Assembly: GCA_020052975.1 (NCBI GenBank) | Contig: JAGVOC010000455.1 | Span: 1 to 5,184 of the forward strand | Reading direction: 5' to 3' | Source of the DNA: Desulfobacterales bacterium | GTDB taxonomy: Bacteria > Desulfobacterota > Desulfobacteria > Desulfobacterales > RPRI01 | DNA length: 5,184 nt | In this document: positions 5,109 to 5,184 of the stretch, piece after piece | Position numbering within the stretch: the stretch's first letter is position 1 | Layout: every line of letters begins with the position of its first letter | Made by a program: the position numbers and the translations under genes | The notes under the pieces: generated by a model | What the model saw: the letters and a program-made list of their open reading frames with translations, nothing else | Database searches by the model: none | Told to the model about the DNA's origin: nothing

Positions 5109-5184
5109 ATGGCTACGGCGGTGAAAATTACGGAAAAGGGTCAGGTCACCATCCCACGGGAAATTCGGGAAGCCTTGAAAACAA
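5109..5184 (+). CDS. AbrB/SpoVT/MazE-fold DNA-binding protein, N-terminal fragment (probable antitoxin)
   Basis: Only the first 25 codons are in the window. They read MATAVKITEKGQVTIPREIR and then EALKT, which is the swapped-hairpin AbrB fold signature: a short strand, then KGQVTIPxxIRxxL. Proteins of this type are either transition-state-like regulators or, more often when short and with this N-terminus, the antitoxin of a VapBC- or MazEF-like toxin-antitoxin pair; the toxin gene would lie just beyond the window. It has its own promoter (5043-5070), a strong SD and a possible operator palindrome (5078-5092), which fits an autoregulated antitoxin. The partner and total length cannot be seen. 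Confidence 0.88.
   Translation, partial: MATAVKITEKGQVTIPREIREALKT

Overview
The window looks like chromosomal DNA of an anaerobic bacterium, most likely a Desulfobacterota/deltaproteobacterial sulfate reducer or syntroph. This is inferred from the gene families (a NuoF/HndC-type flavin iron-sulfur subunit, a KamA-family radical SAM enzyme, a double-[4Fe-4S] QueG-like protein, a GufA-type ZIP transporter), moderate G+C, and the interspersed repeat built on ACAGGATTn units. I recall that repeat style from this group, but no search was possible, so the taxonomy is tentative.

Layout, left to right. (1) Positions 2-1087 (+) hold the C-terminal part of a NADH-binding NuoF/HndC/HydB-like subunit with a fused 2[4Fe-4S] ferredoxin tail; its N-terminus lies outside the window. 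(2) 1088-1438 has no gene but contains copy 1 of a ~185-bp structured repeat (1159-1344). (3) 1439-1885 (+) is a small RseC/MucC-family membrane protein with a TTG start. (4) 1956-3062 (-) is a lysine 2,3-aminomutase-like radical SAM/PLP enzyme, convergent with rseC. (5) 3135-3869 (+) is a QueG-like double-cluster ferredoxin protein, divergent from kamA across 72 bp. (6) 3851-4033 is copy 2 of the repeat, in the same orientation. It overlaps the end of the QueG-like gene, supplies its last codons and stop, and fills nearly all of the gap to the next gene. (7) 4053-4862 (+) is a GufA-type ZIP metal transporter. (8) 4863-5108 is intergenic, with a good promoter and SD at its right end. (9) 5109 to the window end (+) is the start of an AbrB/SpoVT/MazE-fold DNA-binding protein, probably the antitoxin of a toxin-antitoxin pair.

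The genes do not form one obvious pathway. The redox theme is shared: an electron-bifurcating-type flavin subunit, an RseC-type membrane protein associated with Rnf-like or SoxR-reducing systems, and an iron-sulfur oxidoreductase. The most notable non-genic structure is the repeat pair. The copies share A+T-rich terminal inverted arrays of ACAGGATTn units and two internal hairpins, and the larger hairpin shows a compensatory base-pair change between copies. The most notable protein observation is that the KamA-like enzyme keeps the radical SAM, PLP and substrate-carboxylate/amine residues of lysine 2,3-aminomutase but appears to have lost all four cysteines of the family's structural zinc site. 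No clearly new multi-gene system is visible.
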